Shown here: positions 49,729 to 59,849 of the stretch, piece after piece
How positions within the stretch are numbered: position 1 is the first letter of the stretch
How the letters are laid out: the number at the start of each line of letters is the position of its first letter
NCBI RefSeq assembly: GCF_038396675.1
Contig: NC_088921.1
Coordinates: forward strand, 42,881,001-42,945,000
DNA: 64,000 nt
Source: Hydra vulgaris
Lineage: Eukaryota > Cnidaria > Hydrozoa > Anthoathecata > Hydridae
Direction of reading: 5' to 3'
Position numbers and translations under genes: made by a program
The notes under the pieces: model-generated
Told to the model about the DNA's origin: nothing
What the model saw: only the letters and a program-made list of their open reading frames with translations
The model's database searches: none

Positions 49729-50187
49729 CTAGACTAGAAATAAATGGTAAGTCCAGTGTAAAGTTTGCATAAAAAATAAGTGACCAAGTGGGTCAAGTGG
49801 AAAAAATAAACATTCACAGGCTAAATGAGTATTATTATCTCCAACACTATCTGTAAAAAGGGAATAATCTCCCATGCAAATTGCATAATCTGCGTATATT
49901 CTAAGAAATACGTTAACTGGCACATTATGATTTGCATCAAATCCTTCAAGTGCTGACCATAGTTTTCTGAGAATACCAGGACCAGAAGATTGTACAAAAA
50001 CGGTTGTTGGATAAACACCTGTATTTGGTTGAAGAGTCTTTTTTTTTAATCCAATGCATGTTAAACTTGAATTCGGTGTTATTCTTAATTCATTAAGATT
50101 AAGTGTTTTATTATCAAAATAATTTTTTGAAGCAGCATCATCTGAGCTAGAAGGTTCTGCTACATTTATTAATTTATTAGAGTTCAT
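49729..50187 (-). CDS. Polinton-associated fibre/capsid-like protein, partial
   Basis: This 152-codon minus-strand frame has no certain family. Its N-terminus (NVAEPSSSDDAASKNYFDN) has the [NV].(D/E)P.....DAA.K.Y.D pattern of phage-type tail-fibre repeats. The middle (SSGPGILRKLWSAL, then VFLRIYAD and MGDYSLFTDS) resembles the GPG-x-I/V-x-R-x-W and LRIYWDGE / GDFF signatures of DUF2961, a family related to double-jelly-roll capsid proteins. It lies downstream of a Polinton-type protease fragment on the same strand, so a virion-like structural protein of the Polinton is plausible. It reaches a stop at 49729 soon after the FF.PLDPLGHLFF segment and may be truncated. The functional idea is inference. 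Confidence 0.45.
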   Translation of the reverse strand: MNSNKLINVAEPSSSDDAASKNYFDNKTLNLNELRITPNSSLTCIGLKKKTLQPNTGVYPTTVFVQSSGPGILRKLWSALEGFDANHNVPVNVFLRIYADYAICMGDYSLFTDSVGDNNTHLACECLFFPLDPLGHLFFMQTLHWTYHLFLV

Positions 50188-50292
50188 ATTGATATTACTA
50201 GTTGCATTATTTTATTCATCTCTCCTAATGAACAAGTTAGTAACTTGAGATATTGTTAAACCATCTACAGCTACAACTGAAGTAGTGTCGCG

Positions 50293-50362
50293 TCCGAATT
50301 TATTAACAGGCATGTTGATAAATTCGGACCCGAATTTATCAACATGCCTGTTGATAAATTTT
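50293..50362. repeat. long hairpin (30-bp arms)
   Basis: Inverted repeat with arms containing AACAGGCATGTTGATAAATT and its complement, one mismatch, and a short CGGACCCG-type centre. A second inverted repeat (TACCATAGATTT / AATCTATGGTA) follows at about 50388-50450. Together they could be a foldback insertion in the Polinton remnant. Confidence 0.75.
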
Positions 50363-50443
50363 GTTAACTATATTTTTTTACAAAATTACCATAGATTTTT
50401 TTAAAATTACCTTAGATTATTAATAATCTATGGTAATTTTATT

Positions 50444-50594
50444 CCTTCATCTAGTTTTTTTAAAACATATAAACACAAGTGTCCACAGAATGAAGTGTTC
50501 CCAAATTGAACTCTATCACTATTATAATAAACAGGACTTTTTATATAATTAACAACTTCAACTGGTGGTGGTAGTCCATAAGAGTCAAAACTTT
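50444..50594 (-). pseudogene. Polinton adenain-like cysteine protease fragment
   Basis: The minus-strand translation contains SFDSYGLPPPVEVVNYI, then DRVQFGN and FCGHLCLYVLKKL. This matches the C-terminal half of the adenovirus/Ulp1-type proteases encoded by Polintons (FDS.G.PPP.E, Q, CG.x.C...L), including the catalytic Cys region. The catalytic His region upstream is not seen. In the complete element this protease would process virion proteins. The fragment is short and flanked by hairpin and minisatellite sequence. Confidence 0.6.
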
Positions 50595-50599
50595 TTTAT

Positions 50600-50690
50600 C
50601 TCCGTCTTTGACGGAGACCTTGACCTATTTGACCTACTTGACCTATTTACTTGACCTATTTGACCTATTTGACCTCTTTGATCTATAAAT
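50600..50690. repeat. hairpin and TTGACCTAT minisatellite
   Basis: The hairpin CTCCGTCTTTGACGGAG (50600-50616) is followed by about seven copies of a 9-10 base TTGACCTAT(T) unit to about 50687. It separates the protease and polymerase fragments of the Polinton. Confidence 0.8.
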
Positions 50691-50936
50691 TACTTTCTTT
50701 TAGTTTGTGTGTCCATATGCCATATACACATTATATACCATCTTCTAAAATAACTCTTTTATCATCTTCTGCGCTTAATGCTACTTTATTTACATCTTCT
50801 GTGAAAATTTCATGTAAAAGGGATTTTATGACATTCATTTTCCTAACATGACTTCCATTATTTAATAAACAATCTTTGCAATCTTCATGGGTATTTCTAA
50901 TGTCATTTTTTAACAACATTTTTCTTATAACATTTC
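50690..50936 (-). pseudogene. Polinton family-B DNA polymerase, C-terminal fragment
   Basis: The minus-strand frame reads NTHEDCKDCLLNN, RKMNVIKSLLHEIFTEDVNK and ILEDGI, then after a frameshift MAYGHTN. This is the conserved C-terminal tail of Polinton/Maverick protein-primed DNA polymerase B (recognised from the family pattern of a D-C-x2-C segment, a MNVI.S..HE....E.NK motif and a terminal Y-G-H). It is cut off from the rest of the polymerase by the Kolobok insertion at 50941. Confidence 0.7.
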
Positions 50937-51303
50937 TTAAGGGGTATACTCCCCCATAAATTAAAAAAAAAATCAAAAAAACAAACAAACTGATTTAGAT
51001 AATCAAATACATGGGGGTTTCAGAAATCAAAATGGTTTTACCTAAAAATATCTATAAATACCAAAACTTTTTGTTTTTGAGAGTTAGGTACAAAAAAGAG
51101 AAAATTTGGTACCCCTAAAAAAATCACTTGTAAACCAAAACAACGTATTGATTTCACAAGTTAAAAGCATTTTTGACTTCTTGTTAGACTTGTTAACAAT
51201 TTATTTTTGGTATATCAAGACTTAAGTTCGTTTTTGTTGATTAGTAGCTCATTTTTTGTCGCATTTTCTTGCCAGAAATTGTATACTTTTTAGTTTTCAA
51301 ACA

Positions 51304-53088
51304 TGGTTAAAGCTGATTGAATTAAATTAAGAACTAAGCGAGCAGGCAAAAGAAAGAAGATTTTTATTAAAAAAGTTTTACGTAGCAGTGTGAGTGTAAA
51401 TAATGTAAATTTTCCATCTTTAAGTGTAAATATCGAGTTACCTGTAAATAGTCAAACTGACATCTTCGATACGCCAAGCTCTTCGCAAAGTTGAGGCAGT
51501 CATTAGCTCAACATCAAAAAAATATACCAATACTAAAAACAAAGTTCTGACAGGATATAAAATTATTGATTGTTCGATTTTGTCTGATGTTATTAGCGTT
51601 TTGAGCTGTCCAACTTGTTTCCAAACGACTTTAGCAATCATTGAAAACAAAAGCAAAAAGCAAGGACTTGCATGTGAACTTTCTATTATTTGTTTAAAGT
51701 GTAAATATCAAAATGATTTTTACACTTCTAAGTTGATTAATAAAAAAGGAAACTTTGATATAAACAATCGAACAGTATATACAATGAGGACTCTTGGATT
51801 AAGACATTCCGGAATTGAACGGTTTACAACCCTCATGAACATGCCAAAACCAATGACGCCAAAAAACTATGACAAACTTGTTTTGAAAATTACTAATATT
51901 ACTGAGAAAGTTGCACAGGAAACAATGACTGATGCTGTATCTGATATAAGACTACAGTGTCGAGACATTAATGAGATTCTTGGTGTTGGTGTATCATGTG
52001 ATGGCACATGGCGTAGGGGATTTTCATCATTGAATGGTGTATTTGCAGCACTCTTAATAGACAGTGGAAAAGTTTTAGATGTTGAGGTGATGAGCCGAAT
52101 ATGCAGAGGGTGCTCCTTAAATCAAAAACTTTCTAAAAAAGATCCTACTGCTTATTCTGAGTGGAGAAATTCCCACATTTGTAAAATGAATTTTGTTGGT
52201 TCTGCAGGTGGAATGGAGTGTAAAGGAGCCAGTCGTATTTTCCAGCGATCAATTAATAAACATAAGTTGCAGTACATTAATTTTTTAGGTGATGGAGATA
52301 GCAAAAGTTACAATAGTGTCAAGGATGTTTATCCTAATATTAAAGTAAATAAATTAGAATGTGTTGGACACTATCAGAAGCGTGTTGGAACCAGACTCCG
52401 GAAATTGAGAAAAAAAGTTAGGGGACTGGGCGGTCGTGGTCGATTGACAGATGCAACAATTGATCGACTGCAAAACTTCTTTGGTGTGGCAATGAGACAG
52501 AATACTGGGAATTTAGATGCTATGTAATCAGCAGTGCTTGCTACCCTTTTTCACGTTGCATCATCAAAAGAAAATAATTGGCACTATCCACATTGTCCAA
52601 CAGGTGCAAGTGGTTGGTGTAAATTTAACAGAGACAAAGCAAATAGCACTAACACCTACAAGCCAGGACCTGGTCAACCTTTAGAGGTTGTATACAAGAT
52701 CAGTCCTGTGTTTGAAGAGCTCACAAAAGAAGATGAGCTTAAAAAATGTCTGCACGGTAAAACGCAAAATGCAAATGAGTCTTTCCATGGGAAAATTTGG
52801 GATCGCATACCAAAAACAAAATATGTCTCGCTGACTTTGCTGAAGTTTGGTGTTTATGATGCTGTTGCCAATTTTAACATTGGGATGAAGTCTTCAATCC
52901 TAATATATGAAAAACTGAACATGGTTCCAGGTTTTTATACACTAAACGGTTCTAACGACATAAATAAAACACACATTAAATGGTCGATCTATAAACTAAA
53001 ACCCGATAACAAGTTGCATCGTCAAAAGTTAAGGGCTAAACAACTGAAGAAAAGTGACAAAACCTCTGAAAAAGAAAGTAAAATATAG
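51304..53088 (+). pseudogene. Kolobok-type transposase
   Basis: The main frame runs from about 51500 to 53088. A zinc-ribbon-like CPTC...CLKC lies near 51605-51705. DDE-core landmarks follow: SCDGTWRRGF (near 52000, first Asp), FLGDGDSKSY (near 52290, second Asp), ECVGHYQKR (near 52360) and NESFHGKIW (near 52780, probable Glu/His region). This layout is shared with Kolobok and the related Mutator-like domain proteins. Defects: an in-frame TAA at 52525-52527 splits the core before SAVLATLFH, and a plausible start at ATG 51304 is followed by TGA at 51316 and a frameshift near 51490. No ATG begins the long frame. The Lys/Arg-rich C-terminus (to 53088) is usual for transposases. Inactive in this copy. 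Confidence 0.82.
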
Positions 53089-53654
53089 TCCAATATATAA
53101 TGTTACGTATATTTGTAGATCTTTATTCTTTTATTTTCAGTTTTTATGCATTTTCTCAGTTTGAGGTTTTTCAATATGCCGGCCAAAATTCCAAGAGAAC
53201 CGCTTCAGCGTTTTATCTGAAATTTTCAACAAATTTTCCTTTTTATAAAAGCTGTGTTTTAAACGGAACAGAATTTTTAAATACTTATGAATAAAACAGT
53301 ATGGCTAATTTAATTTTTCAAAAAATGTACTTTTTTCTATTGTCAACTTTAGAGCACAAGTCTTCAGGCCCAGAACCTTTTTTTAAAAAATCTGTTCTGT
53401 TTAAAACACTCATTAACCTATTCTAATTGTGTTTCCAAAGTTTCATTCAGCCTTTTTCTATTAGTTTTTGCTAAAACTTGGCCAGCGCAAATCTTATTTT
53501 TTGCTTATTTTTGGGGTTTTTTACAGTTACTACAGCAACCGTTGACCAATTTTTTTAATTTTTTTTTAATTTTCTACATTTATGCTATGGTTAATCATTT
53601 TATGTCAAAAGTTGTTATTAATTGTCAATATTTAAAAATGGGGAAGTATACCCC
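53089..53654. other. Kolobok 3' noncoding region
   Basis: AT-rich sequence between the transposase stop and the right terminal repeat. The short open frame at 53100-53294 lacks any recognisable domain. Confidence 0.6.
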
Positions 53655-53658
53655 TTAA

Positions 53659-53995
53659 CTCATTTACATTTTTGATATCTTTGATGACTTTTATTAAAAT
53701 CACTTGTATCAAATTTGCTTTCAACATCATTAGCAATATCGGCATAAAAGTCTTCTATTTTAATTTTGTATGCTAAAGAATGTGTCTGTGAATAATAGTT
53801 TTGCTCTATCAGAATATTTTTCCTTTATGTAATCATAATGAAATTCGTACATTAGAGTTTTGCTCAAATTTAATATACACATTCCTAAGTAAATTGGTTT
53901 GGCATATTTTAATTTTGTTTTTTTCATATGTATTGGTATTAAGTTTTCATTAAATATTGTTCTACTTTCAAAGATAGGTTTACTCTTTTCTTGTA
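53659..53995 (-). pseudogene. Polinton family-B DNA polymerase, palm fragment
   Basis: The minus-strand translation contains KPIYLGMCILNLSKTLMYEF and HYDYIKEKY, then KLLFTDT and, in another frame, SLAYKIKIEDFYADI. This is motif-C territory (the DTDS signature) of Polinton/Maverick polymerase B. A two-base loss falls exactly in DTDS, destroying the second catalytic Asp and shifting the frame; a stop follows before the Kolobok insertion. With 50690-50936 it shows one polymerase gene split by the transposon. The upstream polymerase and other Polinton genes are not in view; the edge near 53995 returns to satellite relic. Confidence 0.75.
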
Positions 53996-54756
53996 TAAAC
54001 TCACGGAATCAACAGAGATATAACAAATGATTTCAGAAAAAATCAGTTAAAAGCTGCATTTAAAACAATTCTGTTTAACTTTTTTAATTTAGGTTACTTT
54101 GCTACCCTCAGAGGCGATTTTACGAAGAGGTGTGGGTTGGCATTCCACCCCCCAAAGAAGATGATTTTCAAGTTATAGTCGGTTTTTTACAATTTTAGTT
54201 GGCTAGTCAGGTATTTGTAAACAATCGGTTCGGTAAATTTTAGTTTTGAGGACATTTTGACGTAAACAACTTAGGTTTCTTTGCTTGCCTCAGACTTGTT
54301 TTAATATTTTCCTGAATCAACCCACAGAATTTACAAAATTATAATATAAAATTCATAAAAAAATTAGTGAATGCTTGTTGATTTGAAAATTTTGTCTTAT
54401 TTTTTTAATTTTAGGTATGTACATAAAAAGCATTTTAAATTAAAAAACTTTGATTCTTTACTTCCCTTGTGTTTTTTCAACATTTTCTTGAATAAACCCA
54501 CAGAATCTACAAAAATAAAACAAAATTGTTATGAAAAAATTTGTGATAATTTGTTTTTTTAAAGAGAATTTTTTTGCTCAGATAAAGGCATTTTGACGTA
54601 AAAAACTTTGGTTCCTTTTCTATACTTAAGTTTTTTTTAACATATTGTTAAAAAAACCTAAAGAGTCTACAAAATTTTAACAAAATATGCCACAAGATAT
54701 AAGTGTAAACAGGTTTTTTTGAAGACTTTGTCTTATTTTGCAAATGTAAATTTTAT
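53996..54756. repeat. degenerate satellite relics with a short insertion
   Basis: Eroded monomers resume with CACGGAATCAACAG and AAATCAGTTAAA. A patch at about 54105-54235 (AGGCGATTTTACGAAGAGG and a C-rich run) does not look like satellite and may be a small insertion of unknown type. Confidence 0.65.
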
Positions 54757-54760
54757 GTTT

Positions 54761-56025
54761 GGGAATAAGTTTGTTCGGTTTTTTTCAAAGAGCTTTTTTT
54801 AAACAAAAAACAATGATTATAACAGTAATTTAATCAATTATGTATTTGCCGTTACTGTTTACAACCTCCTTCCACCTCTCGACCAATTTGTTGACGCCGT
54901 TCTGCGAAATATCGCCCGGTCTCATGCCGAAGAAGTTGTTGAGACAGTTTTTGAGGTCCTCTTTGCCGTCGAAGTTAACACCCCTCATTTGATTCAACAA
55001 GGAGTGGAAAAGATGATAAAATGTTGGCGCCAGGTCCAGAGAGTACGGTGGATGATGAAGAACTTCCCATTCAAGCTGTTGGAGTGCGGTTTTGACGACT
55101 TGTGCAACATCTGTCTGGCGTTGTTATGGAGCAAGATGACTTGGCATTGTTGGTCAGGTCTTTTCAGTCGCATAGCTTCATTTACGCGGCGTAGTTGTGC
55201 AATGTAGAGCTTCTTGTTGACCGTTGCGTTCCTTTCAAGCATTTCCCAGTGTATAATGCTTTTCTGTCCGACTAAACACGGATCATGGTCTTTTTAGGGT
55301 GGTGATCTTGCTTGACTTTGAGCGTCGGCATGTCTCCTGGGGCCAACCACTCCTCTTTTTGTTTTATATTGACAAACAGGCACCATTTCTAATCTCCCGT
55401 GGCAATTCGGTACAAAAAATGCTGTTTATGGTTGCGTGTTGCTCGATGGCGCGCAAGGTGTTGAGCAGCGATTTGAAGACAATTTTCTTTGTTGACTTCG
55501 TTAAGCTAGTAAGGCACCCAGGCTTCTAGCTTTTTAGCAAATCCCATTGAATGAAAATGATTGAGGATTGTCTTATGATCACAGCTCATTTTTTGGCCAA
55601 TTCATGACTTGTTTAGCGACCATCTTCCTTCAAAAGTGCCTTGAGATGCTCCCCATCGAATTCTGGGGGGTGTCCGCTGCGAGGTATATCTTCGAGGTCA
55701 ACGTCGTTGTTTTTGAACTTCGCATTTCTGTACTGCACGCTCAACTATTACACTTACTCCATACACGTTGCACGAGCGGCTTCAGCTGCTTTTTGACTGC
55801 GATGAAAAGCGAAGAAAAGTAGGTGTCAATTATGATGAATTTTGCCACCTGGGTATTCCATTTCTAAGGGCAGAAAATAGAAAAACTAAAAATATTTGAG
55901 AAAACAAATAACACAGTTCTGTAGAGCAGAAAAGGCACTGCCTAATGAATACAAACAATTTACTCAACAACAAATATATCCTTCAGGTAATCCTCTTTGA
56001 AAAAAACCGAACGAACTTATTCCCC
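54761..56025 (-). mobile_element. mariner-family DNA transposon
   Basis: About 1.27 kb, bounded by inverted repeats of about 30 bp: GGGAATAAGTTTGTTCGGTT at the left and, inverted, GGGAATAAGTTCGTTCGGTT ending at 56025. The repeat continues into TTTTTCAAAGAG on both sides. Size and termini are typical of mariner. A clean TA duplication was not identified at the edges. The element sits in satellite relic and encodes a broken transposase on the minus strand. Confidence 0.85.
54990..55860 (-). pseudogene. mariner transposase, multiply broken
   Basis: Minus-strand translation in changing frames shows the helix-turn-helix part (HRSQKAAEAARATC, then KFKNNDVDLEDIPRSGHPPE near 55700-55790) and the catalytic part (LLHNNARQMLHKSS near 55105, where the family has LLHDNARPH, so the catalytic Asp is replaced by Asn here). 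Several frameshifts and stops separate these pieces. Plus-strand open frames in this interval are antisense by-products. Inactive. Confidence 0.8.
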
Positions 56026-56029
56026 AACC

Positions 56030-56503
56030 CAATAATTTTTTGTATAGAAAAAGACAGTTTGATGTAAAATACTTAGTTTCCTTTGCTTTGCTCAAATTTT
56101 TTTTTATTAAATCAACAGATTCTACAAAAATATAACAAAAGATTTTTTAAAAAATTAGTGAAAACTTGTTGTTTTGAAGACTCTTCCTTATTTTTTAATT
56201 TAAATGATTTTTTCTCACAGAAAAAACATTTTGACGTAATGAACTTAGGCTCTTTTGCTTCACTCAGATTTATTTCAACTTTTTTTCTAATAAACCCACA
56301 GAATTAACAAAAATATTCAAATGATGAAAAAAAAATCAGTGAAACGTATTTTTTTGATGTTTTTGTTTGTTTGTTTTTATTTGAAGTATCTTTTTATTCA
56401 CAAAATGGCATTTTGACGTTAAAAACTTAAGTTCCAATTCTTCCCTCTTTCTTGAATAAACCCACAGATTTTACAAGCATAGCCAAAGATTCTAAAAAAT
56501 CAG
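56030..56503. repeat. last recognisable satellite relics
   Basis: Monomer landmarks (TTTTTGTATAGAAAAAG, AATAAACCCACAGAATT, AAATCAGTGAAA) persist to about 56505. This is the right-hand limit of the satellite family in the window. Confidence 0.7.
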
Positions 56504-56735
56504 TGACGGATCAAGGGGGGGGGAAGGAGGATAAGTTGTCTGTATTCCTCTCCCCCCTCTTCCTCTTTCCCAATCTCCCGCACCCCTATCACCAGAATCT
56601 GATAGGCCTACAATAACTTTGAAATAAAGTTCGTTTTTTTATTTTCTTAGGAAACGCACATTTAGTGCAAAAGTCTTAAATATTTCATTACCAACCCCCT
56701 TCCTCTCTTTACACCACAAATTCCTGGATCCGTTA
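56504..56735. mobile_element. MITE-like element, ~230 bp
   Basis: Ends are TGACGGATCAAGG and CCTGGATCCGTTA, giving an imperfect inverted repeat ACGGATC(A/C)AGG, followed inside by G-rich and C-rich tracts. It interrupts a satellite monomer at AAATCAGTG. It has no coding capacity. The superfamily is not determined. Confidence 0.5.
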
Positions 56736-57146
<411 letters not shown>

Positions 57147-57244
57147 TATAATTAGCTTATTTATATATTAATTATTTATAATTTAATTATATATTTATAA
57201 TTAGTTTTTTAAAAATTAGTATAAGATTTTGCTTTTTAAATTTA

Positions 57245-57328
57245 CATAAATCGACTGACAAATAGGGATTAGCGCAATTAAATGTACATGTATCGACTGA
57301 AAAATAGTGATTAGCCCAATTAAATGTA
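57245..57328. repeat. two-copy ~41-bp tandem repeat
   Basis: ATCGACTGACAAATAGGGAT and ATCGACTGAAAAATAGTGAT head two copies that both continue into CAATTAAATGTA. Confidence 0.8.
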
Positions 57329-57339
57329 TCAGAAAATGA

Positions 57340-57947
57340 TGCGCTCAGCATTTTTTAACAGTTTTGGTGTACATTGTTGATAGAAACCAGACTTTTTTTT
57401 AAATCACCTTTGAAAAAGATTTTAATTATAACCGAGTATGAAAAAAATGGCCAATATTAGTGTTTTTTAGTGTAATTTTTTAAACTTCAACAGCAAATTA
57501 GAGCACTTTCTGTTGATTTCAGACCTCAGTTTTTATACGATTCTTAATCAGCATAAAATTCTCTATCATAATCAGCAATAAAAATAAAAAGGGGGTGGGG
57601 GGGGGGAGAACTGCAGTAGCAGTTTCTCCATTTGGACCAAATTTTGTATTTCTTAAAAAAAAGCTTTGGGAATTTTCAAGGCAAAAAAATAATTTTCAAG
57701 GCGTGAAAAAATTGCATATATGCAATTCTAGTTCCGGCCGGAATTCTAGGCGGATTTTTATTAACAGTCCCGGGTAATCTAATCAGAATTTAAAATTACC
57801 CTTTCGGTACACTTTTTTACTTTTGGCGGTCAACTTACTCTAATGGTGGACAATCTACTCCGGAATAAATGTCTTATGGTCAGTTAATTCCAACTGACAG
57901 ATGTGAAAGATCTTAAATAATATTGCTCAAATGTAAATTGTTCCAAA
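57340..57947. other. upstream region of PMPCA
   Basis: This interval contains a G-rich run at 57591-57608 and a GC-rich patch with the self-complementary TTCCGGCCGGAA (57732-57743). Promoter or 5' untranslated sequence is expected here, but no TATA box or initiator could be assigned. The open frame at 57595-57777 has no recognisable domain. Confidence 0.4.
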
Positions 57948-58191
57948 ATGGCCGCAATGTTTTTAAAGTCTAAAAGCAATTCTCTACAATTCATTAGCCT
58001 GATTTTTACTTGCAAACGATCAGTTTCATTTGATAAAATACCACCGTTGACTGTACCTTTTTTTAATGAAAATGTTTTTTCAAAATATGCCTTAAGTTCA
58101 CAAAAGCTAAAAAATGTTAAATTTACAACCCTTCAAAATGGTCTAAAAGTTGCATCTGAAGATTCATTTGGACAGTTTTGCACCATTGGAG
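57948..58191 (+). CDS. PMPCA: mitochondrial-processing peptidase subunit alpha, first coding exon
   Basis: The ATG at 57948 lies in ATGGCC context. The first about 45 residues are rich in Ser, Lys, Arg, Phe and Leu with few acids, as in a mitochondrial presequence. They are followed by [20 protein letters not shown], the conserved N-terminal strand of MPP-alpha (family pattern T-L-NGL-[KR]-VAS...FGQF-[CS]-T-[VI]-G). The exon ends at G58191 with donor GTAAAG. It leaves one base of a GTN codon, so the next residue would be Val if exon two begins TN, matching the family's TIGV/TVGV. MPP-alpha pairs with the beta subunit in the mitochondrial matrix to remove presequences; alpha recognises substrate and lacks the zinc site. 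Only about 81 of an expected 500 residues are in view; no further exon was found to 64000. Confidence 0.85.
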
Positions 58192-58236
58192 GTAAAGTCT
58201 TTTGAAATTTAAAATACGAAAGAGTAAATAGCAAAT

Positions 58237-58579
<343 letters not shown>

Positions 58580-58582
<3 letters not shown>

Positions 58583-58630
58583 TTATGACGTAGCTATAAT
58601 AACCCAAAATTCGGTCTAATCTTCTATCTT
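58580..58630. repeat. TA-array-linked repeat, copy 1
   Basis: GCTTATGACGTAGCTATAAT and AACCCAAAATTCGG directly follow the TA array. The same sequence follows the TA array ending at 59712. Confidence 0.85.
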
Positions 58631-58686
58631 CCTAAAGTTCTTTCCTAAAGATGACAAGTATGGGAAAACAATATTGAGCCCTTATT

Positions 58687-58693
58687 GTATATA

Positions 58694-58754
<61 letters not shown>
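58687..58754. repeat. (TA)n microsatellite
   Basis: TA run with two TG/CA interruptions at its left end. Confidence 0.95.
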
Positions 58755-58757
<3 letters not shown>

Positions 58758-58829
58758 GGTGTTAGCCAGGAAAAAAATTCATACAGCTTTTTAGCAAAAT
58801 TTGGAATTTAGGTGCCGCCAAAAAAAAAT

Positions 58830-59310
58830 AAAAAAAGGTCATTACATTCTGACATTTAAAAAAGTAGATACAATTTTTTAGAAACAATTAGTTTTCAATA
58901 AAAATTTTCTATTTTTGCTCGGTATTCATAGGAATATTTTTCTATTTTATATTTCAGGAATATTTTTATATTTTATAAATGTTTAATTCTAATTATTCAA
59001 CTTGTTTCATTTTGAGCAATCTTCCTCAGTTTTCATTTTTAAATCACTTATCTCCTTTGTTTAATATAAAAAAAAAAAGGTCATTACATTCTGACATTTA
59101 AAAAAGTAGATACAATTTTTTAGAAACAATTAATTTTCAATAAAAATTTTCTGTTTTTGCTCGGTATTCATAGGAATATTTTTCTATTTTATATTTCAGG
59201 AATATTTTTATATTTTATAAATGTTTAATTCTAATTATTCAACTTGTTTCATTTTGAGCAATCTTCCTCAGTTTTCATTTTTAAATCGCTTATCTCCTTT
59301 GTTTAATATT
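58830..59310. repeat. two-copy 242-bp tandem duplication
   Basis: The landmark GGTCATTACATTCTGACATT at 58837 recurs at 59079. The units are nearly identical (single-base changes such as TTAGTTTTC/TTAATTTTC and AATCACTTATC/AATCGCTTATC) and end in TTTGTTTAATAT. A poly-A run lies at the junction. No coding potential. Confidence 0.92.
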
Positions 59311-59760
<450 letters not shown>

Positions 59761-59849
59761 TTTTTAAAAATTCAAGAGCCTTATATAAATATGCCATTCG
59801 TTTCTGCAAAAAAAAAAGAAGATACTGTAAAAGCAGAAAAGCTTGCTAT

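Larger units (their letters stand above)
50937..53658 (+). mobile_element. Kolobok-superfamily DNA transposon
   Basis: The element spans 50941-53654 (2714 bp), flanked by TTAA at 50937-50940 and 53655-53658. The termini are GGGGTATACTCCCCCAT and the inverse of GGGGTATACTTCCCCAT (17 bp, one mismatch). The TTAA target plus the D-D-E transposase type fit Kolobok (piggyBac shares TTAA, but the transposase does not match). It is inserted in the Polinton polymerase remnant. Confidence 0.88.

Noticed and set aside
51438..51656. Minus-strand frame within the Kolobok gene
   Set aside because: It overlaps the zinc-ribbon part of the transposase on the opposite strand and has no independent support.
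54989..55822. Plus-strand open frames inside the mariner element
   Set aside because: They are antisense to the mariner transposase, whose motifs are on the minus strand.
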